Assembly: GCA_905215035.1 (NCBI GenBank)
Contig: CAJMOJ010000006.1
Span: forward strand, 1-48,285
Source of the DNA: an uncultured bacterium
GTDB taxonomy: Bacteria > Actinomycetota > Coriobacteriia > Coriobacteriales > Eggerthellaceae
DNA: 48,285 bases
Direction: 5' to 3'
Under the pieces are notes generated by a model. That model ran no database searches and had not been told where the DNA came from. It was given only the letters and a program-made list of their open reading frames with translations. The position numbers were made by a program, and so were the translations under genes. Below, piece by piece: positions 43,267 through 48,285 of this stretch (its first letter is position 1; every line of letters begins with the position of its first letter).

Positions 43267-46200
43267 ATGGTTACTATCAAGAAGGCAGTCTCTGTCCTTT
43301 TAACCTGTTGTCTTGTTCTGGCTTTTCTGCCACTGCTCTCGCAACCTGCATATGCTGCGGGAGGGGGTACTCCTGAGAAGCCTGAGGGTTATGTCCCTCC
43401 GCAATATGAAGCAGAGCATATTAATCTGAATGGCTACTATTCTGTTGCTGATGATGGACAGATTATGGCAGAGTTGGAATGGACACGTCCAGTTGAGAAT
43501 CCGCTTCGTCCTGGTGAGGGTATGGCGGATCCGGGTCGTCCGTATACGTTTAAAATGTGGCAATCCAAGAGGAACGACAATGGATCTTGGACCAATTGGG
43601 AAACACGGTCTCCGGTGGATACCGACAAACGTGATGGTCAGGTGCGTGTTTTGAATGTGGCACCCAATGCTGCATCTATGAATTATTTAAAGAACTGGAT
43701 GGCAACTCCCGCAATTGACTTTGATGGAAGTCAAACAACGGTAGGCAAAGGCATTATTAAAGTAACACCTGTTTTGATCAGCGACTATAACGCTAATCCT
43801 GACAAATATCTCAAGACTGATCCTGATACAGGGGAATTGACTAACGAGTATCAATACAGCGTTATTATGTTTGGTACCTATGACGCAAATGCAAGCCAAG
43901 ATTTAAGCGCTGCTTCACGTGATGCAACTGAGCGTTTTCATAATGCGGGCGGCGGCTTAATGTTTGGCCATGATACGCTAACGTCATACAGTGGCGTTGC
44001 AGCAAGAACTTATTTTAATTTGTTTGCAGATCCCAATCATTTAAATATCACAACACAAGATCAAGCAACTACCTACCTTTCAACCTACGTCAAAGTTGTT
44101 GATACCGGCTTTTTGACGAGTAGACCATGGAATCTTGAAGGAAAAACGCTCAATATTCCTCAAACACATATGTTGGGACAGAAACTTGGAGGAAATTATT
44201 CACCAGGTGCTTCAAAACCTCGCGTATGGATGCAGTTTAGTAATTCTGCAGGTGCACCATTAGGTACTGCAATTACTCCTGGCCAAGATATAGCAACTGA
44301 TAATTATTATCTTGCGACAAATGGTTCTATTGCCATGATTCAAACAGGCCATTCAAGTGGTCAGGCAACTGAAGATGAAGCAAAAGTTTTTGCCAATACG
44401 TTGGTGTATCTTGCTCAATCAACAACCACAACAACCGCACGTGATGCTTCCTTCATTGATGAGGCTAAGCCTACTGCTCCCGATAAGGCAAGTGTCAGCA
44501 ATCTCAACATTTCTGAGGATGTTGATGCAACTACCTATGGAGCTACTTTTGAAATGTCGGGGTCAAACGATAAGGGAACTGAATATGCTTATCGCATTCA
44601 GGGGGTTCCTCAAATCGCATTAGAGAACCCCGATATGTTCTATGAGGAGGTTTGGTCGACGACCGAAACTGACCCTAATAGTGATGAAGTCTTTAAGATG
44701 ACAGCCCTTTCAGGCTTAAAAGGATATTATGTTAATGTCACCACAAACTCCAATACTGAGGCACTTCCTGCGGCTGCAAAAAATGAGGATCATTTTGTAA
44801 GTGCTGCCACCGCATCTGAGAAAGCAGAATATGAGGTCAATGGCCTCACTATTGGTCAGCCTTATTACGCTCACATTTACGCTGTAGACTATGCAGGAAA
44901 CGTAAGTTCAGACACGATTGTTCCCATTAGAGTAACAACGCAAAAGCTTAACTACCACTACAATGATGGAAGCGATACCGATCAGGTTGTTGCACGTACG
45001 CTTCTGACTGATGAAAACAAGGCAGCAAGTTGGCCAACAGATCCTACGCGTGAAGGCTATCGCTTTGCTGGATGGTATAAGACCCCTGATTGTGTTGGTG
45101 ATGCTCTTACTCAAGAGACTGCTGTTTTTACTGATGCAGACAAAGATGAAGTAAAAGGTGAAGCGCATCTCTATGCTAAATGGATAAAAACGTGGAACGT
45201 TATTGTAAGCCAGCGAGGTAAGGGTACTCTCGAAGTTACTTCTGACTCAGGAACCAATCCTTTTGATGTTGGCAGCAATATTGATGTAGCTTGGAAGCCA
45301 GCAGAGGGCTACCATGTGCAATCGGTGTGGGTTGATGATGTGATGATTACCGACTTTACGCCAGGCAAGACCACTATTTCTGACATTCAGAGTGACCGCT
45401 ATGTTGTTGTTGAGTTTGCTAAAGATGATGAAGCAGCGGTAATACCTAATGAGCATGTAAGAATCACTACATCACTTTCAGGTGGTGGATCGGCTTCAAG
45501 CATTACTCCAACAAAGGCTTTTGTAAAAAACAGTGCAGAAACCAATAACTACAAAGTTGAATGGAAGGTAGCCCAAGGCTATAAAGTCTCTAGTATCAAG
45601 GTGGATGGCATTAGTCGTCCTGACTTGCTCGGAAAATCTTCAATTAGTTTTTCAAAAATTGAGCGAGATCATAGCGTAGAAGTTGCTATTGATAGAGACA
45701 ACTCATCGTCATCTAACTACGCCGTGACAACCCAGCTGGTAGGCGGCCCTGCTTCCCTGACAGGATCAGGAGATGTTGAAGCAGGCGCATCGCACGATAT
45801 TGAGGCCATTGTTTCTGATACGCGAAATTATGAAGTTGACTCTGTCGTTATATTTGATACGGCAGGCAATGATGTTACTGATCAATACAAGGATAAACTG
45901 ATTATTGCCGATGATAAATCAAGCGCTCACCTTGCAATTGATGCAGTTGATGCTGATTTGAATGTGATTGTTACCGTAAAGCCAAAAGCACAAGCCGGAA
46001 CCGTAGCGATTGATGAAGACGATCTTGTCAAAATCAATACATCGCGCACGGGACACGGAACCATTGCTCCTTCTTCAATCGTGAAGAAGGGAGATCAGTA
46101 TACTGTTGATTGGGAAGCTGAAGACGGTTGGAGCCTTCAAAGCTTAACCGTTGATGGTATTAATATTTATTACCCTGAGGCTCAAATGGGTCAGGAAGAT

Positions 46201-48264
46201 GCGACTATTCAAGTCTATTCTGAGCACTCGCCACTTCCTGCTAACGCTCAGATTCAATCAAAGGGCCTCTATCCTTTTGACGATATTCAATCAAGCCATG
46301 ATGTTCATGCGGTATTTGTAAAGGATGAGCAACATTTACCTGAATGGACCGATGATGGATGGTTTGAGGATCCATCGGACCCAACTGATCCATCCGACCC
46401 ATCGGACCCAACTGATCCTTCCAATCCAGGAGGGGATAAGAAACCGACTTTACCGACAGACCCATCGGATATAAATAAGGATACTGATGGCGATGGCATT
46501 CCTGATACCAATATCGACACTGATGGTGATGGTGTGCCAGACGTTAACATTGATACTGACGGTGATGGTGTGCCAGATATTAATATTGTTGATCGTGACG
46601 GCGACGGTAAACCTGATAATATTGACCCAACAGAACCTGGGTTTGATCCAACAGATGAAAAGAACACTCCTAATATCAATATCGATAATGACGGAGATTT
46701 ACTGCCTGACGTAAATACGGATCTTGATGGCGATGGCGTGCCTGATGTAAATATCGACACTGATGGCGATGGCGTGCCAGACAAGAATATTGATGCCAAC
46801 GAAAACGGCATCATTGACGACGAAGAGCAGCCCGAAGGTCCAAAACCAGGATCACCCGAAGATCCTTATTTCACACCTGATCCTGATCCCGCAGGCAAAT
46901 TCTTTTCTGTCATTACTAACGTTACGGGTGATGCACCGGTAACAATTACGGCATCAAATACGCGCGTTGAAGGTTTGTCTGATTATCCTATTACATGGAC
47001 TATTCCTGAAGGGTATCAGCTTACGGGAATAAAGATCAATGGTGTCGATCGACCTGATCTCATGACTGCTGGTGGCGTGACATTAGAAGACATTGATCGC
47101 AATTATGTCGTTGCGCTTCGTGTTGAAAAAGCACGTACTGCAGTTCCAAGTATTACTAAGCAGGCGGTTAACACAACGCGTTCAGATGCTAATCTGATTG
47201 GCGATGAAATTACATACACCATTACCGCAACGAATACACGTATGTTGACTACGTGGACGGATGCGGTAATAGAAGACCAAATTCCAGCCGGTCTTGATGT
47301 TAAACCGAATACCATGACGCTTCAAATTGGTAAGGGTGATGTCAAGACACTTCCAGCTAGTTCGTATAACGCGGCATCGCATCTCTTGAAAGCATCGATT
47401 GGTGATCTTGAAGGTGGTCAAACGGCGGTTATTACCTTTAAGGCAACATTGAATCAGACCGCGATTACACCCGATGGATGCGCTATTGCAAATATCGCTC
47501 GTGCAGCCGACAACGAAGGCAACACGTATGCATCTGATCCTGCATCGCCTAATGATGGCAAGCAGACACAACCTATTGATGATCCCGTAGGAACGGTCAC
47601 TAAAGCAGTCAAAAATATGTCACGGCCTTTAGGTAGCGTTTATGTAGGCGATACGCTTCAGTACAGCATTAAAGTTCAAAATGACAAATATGGTTCGGTT
47701 TGGACAGGCGTTCGTATTACCGATGTGATTCCTGAGGGATTAACACTCAAAACTGATTCATTCGTCTTGCATATGCCAAACGGTACACAGGTTAAAGTGG
47801 CGGCAGATGCTTATCACGCCAATGACCATACACTGGGTGTATTCATTGGTGATGTGTTTGAAGGTGAGATATATGAACTAACCTTTGATGTTCTCGTTGA
47901 CGAGTCGGCTGTTGGCAAGGATGTTGGCAACAAAGCCATTGCTAATGGTGGCAAGCATGTTCCTGATGGAACACCTGGCCACTGGGGCGATGATGAAGAC
48001 TATAGCGTTATTCCTGGAGGTGCGGCATTCGATCAAATTGTTGCTGATGAGGCACAGGAGTTTGAAATTGGTACCGGTAAAGTATATGCATCTGAGTTGG
48101 GTGTCTTTGAGCCGGAAGGCACCAATAATCCAGGGGCTGTTAAAGACGGAACCGCTAAAACGGGTGATATGACAGCGCTTGCTCTCGCAGGTATTATCAT
48201 GCTTGCAGGTGGTGCTTGTTTAACACTTCGTTTGGCACGCAAACGTATGCATAAGGGGCAGTAA
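43267..48264 (+). CDS. Giant multidomain cell-wall-anchored surface protein
   Basis: The 1665-aa protein starts at ATG 43267, after cgagggg; an earlier start at 43225 would sit inside the leader stem. Signal peptide about 1-34 (ends PAYA). Residues about 40-390 look like a DUF5057-type domain (VRVLNVAPNA, YSVIMFGTYDAN, GGGLMFGHDT). Then: a fibronectin-like segment (about 409-555), a classic InlB B-repeat (about 561-639, FAGWYKTPDC..LYAKW), divergent InlB repeats (about 642-1018), a DPSDPT linker, Asp-rich thrombospondin-3-like repeats (about 1072-1183, DTDGDGVPD), a further divergent InlB repeat, and two DUF11-like Ig modules (about 1292-1435 and 1442-1562). The anchor is AKTGD, a hydrophobic helix and RKRMHKGQ. 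No lectin domain is seen. The DUF5057 label is from memory of the pattern. Confidence 0.9.
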   Translation: MVTIKKAVSVLLTCCLVLAFLPLLSQPAYAAGGGTPEKPEGYVPPQYEAEHINLNGYYSVADDGQIMAELEWTRPVENPLRPGEGMADPGRPYTFKMWQSKRNDNGSWTNWETRSPVDTDKRDGQVRVLNVAPNAASMNYLKNWMATPAIDFDGSQTTVGKGIIKVTPVLISDYNANPDKYLKTDPDTGELTNEYQYSVIMFGTYDANASQDLSAASRDATERFHNAGGGLMFGHDTLTSYSGVAARTYFNLFADPNHLNITTQDQATTYLSTYVKVVDTGFLTSRPWNLEGKTLNIPQTHMLGQKLGGNYSPGASKPRVWMQFSNSAGAPLGTAITPGQDIATDNYYLATNGSIAMIQTGHSSGQATEDEAKVFANTLVYLAQSTTTTTARDASFIDEAKPTAPDKASVSNLNISEDVDATTYGATFEMSGSNDKGTEYAYRIQGVPQIALENPDMFYEEVWSTTETDPNSDEVFKMTALSGLKGYYVNVTTNSNTEALPAAAKNEDHFVSAATASEKAEYEVNGLTIGQPYYAHIYAVDYAGNVSSDTIVPIRVTTQKLNYHYNDGSDTDQVVARTLLTDENKAASWPTDPTREGYRFAGWYKTPDCVGDALTQETAVFTDADKDEVKGEAHLYAKWIKTWNVIVSQRGKGTLEVTSDSGTNPFDVGSNIDVAWKPAEGYHVQSVWVDDVMITDFTPGKTTISDIQSDRYVVVEFAKDDEAAVIPNEHVRITTSLSGGGSASSITPTKAFVKNSAETNNYKVEWKVAQGYKVSSIKVDGISRPDLLGKSSISFSKIERDHSVEVAIDRDNSSSSNYAVTTQLVGGPASLTGSGDVEAGASHDIEAIVSDTRNYEVDSVVIFDTAGNDVTDQYKDKLIIADDKSSAHLAIDAVDADLNVIVTVKPKAQAGTVAIDEDDLVKINTSRTGHGTIAPSSIVKKGDQYTVDWEAEDGWSLQSLTVDGINIYYPEAQMGQEDATIQVYSEHSPLPANAQIQSKGLYPFDDIQSSHDVHAVFVKDEQHLPEWTDDGWFEDPSDPTDPSDPSDPTDPSNPGGDKKPTLPTDPSDINKDTDGDGIPDTNIDTDGDGVPDVNIDTDGDGVPDINIVDRDGDGKPDNIDPTEPGFDPTDEKNTPNINIDNDGDLLPDVNTDLDGDGVPDVNIDTDGDGVPDKNIDANENGIIDDEEQPEGPKPGSPEDPYFTPDPDPAGKFFSVITNVTGDAPVTITASNTRVEGLSDYPITWTIPEGYQLTGIKINGVDRPDLMTAGGVTLEDIDRNYVVALRVEKARTAVPSITKQAVNTTRSDANLIGDEITYTITATNTRMLTTWTDAVIEDQIPAGLDVKPNTMTLQIGKGDVKTLPASSYNAASHLLKASIGDLEGGQTAVITFKATLNQTAITPDGCAIANIARAADNEGNTYASDPASPNDGKQTQPIDDPVGTVTKAVKNMSRPLGSVYVGDTLQYSIKVQNDKYGSVWTGVRITDVIPEGLTLKTDSFVLHMPNGTQVKVAADAYHANDHTLGVFIGDVFEGEIYELTFDVLVDESAVGKDVGNKAIANGGKHVPDGTPGHWGDDEDYSVIPGGAAFDQIVADEAQEFEIGTGKVYASELGVFEPEGTNNPGAVKDGTAKTGDMTALALAGIIMLAGGACLTLRLARKRMHKGQ
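46374..46815 (+). repeat. DP-rich linker and Asp-rich calcium-type repeats (coding)
   Basis: Near-identical coding units for DPSDPT/DPTDPS (46374-46425) are followed by repeated units for DTDGDGVPDVNI (46479-46815). The Dx[DN]xDGxxD spacing is that of thrombospondin type 3 or EF-hand calcium loops. DNA-level similarity between units is high, so copy number may vary. Confidence 0.8.
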
Positions 48265-48285
48265 AGTGGGGACAATAAGTAGAAA

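Noticed and set aside
46305..46814. Minus-strand open frame of 169 codons rich in Ser/Pro/Gly
   Set aside because: It is the complement of the Asp-rich repeats on the plus strand, without a ribosome binding site.

Overview
The window looks like a chromosomal segment of a low-to-mid GC Gram-positive bacterium, most likely an actinomycete of class Coriobacteriia, family Atopobiaceae (Atopobium/Lancefieldella-like). This placement is inference, resting on a T-box leader for pheST, gatCAB, large surface proteins ending in KTGD-type anchors, and overall base composition. I see no phage, transposase or CRISPR array.

Region 1 (1-5290) opens with the 3' part of a class II tRNA-Leu and its terminator. 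A promoter follows whose -35/-10 spacer is a perfect 22-bp palindrome. It drives a tightly packed set: ATP-grasp ligase, PNPOx-like/ferredoxin fusion, MarR regulator, and a polar amino-acid ABC importer (lipoprotein, permease, ATPase). The MarR protein probably binds the palindrome.

Region 2 (5400-19470) is mostly housekeeping: a membrane protein with a long acidic tail, a SerA-type dehydrogenase behind a structured leader, EngB, an MscS channel, gatCAB, an NSS Na+ symporter, rubrerythrin, a secreted propeller-like protein, a flavodoxin, D-aminoacyl-tRNA deacylase and a universal stress protein.

Region 3 (19630-27513) is a histidine operon, hisZG(fused)-D-C-B-H-A-F-I. No hisE or histidinol-phosphatase gene is present. 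Region 4 (27514-31842) is pheST behind a T-box leader with a long-range terminator.

Region 5 (31843-48285) is the accessory part: three giant cell-wall proteins (about 1630-1670 aa each). The first two are paralogues with C-type-lectin-like domains. One carries the EPN motif (mannose-type) and the other QPD (galactose-type), each with a WND motif. The EPN gene is out of frame by one base at an eight-G tract inside its signal peptide, and one added G restores a signal peptide collinear with its paralogue, which suggests a phase-variable lectin. All three genes share a 5'-UTR element: a stem interrupted by a one-sided bulge containing (or closely matching) TTATCGGGCAAT, placed just before the ribosome binding site. 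This surface-lectin locus is the best candidate for an undescribed system.
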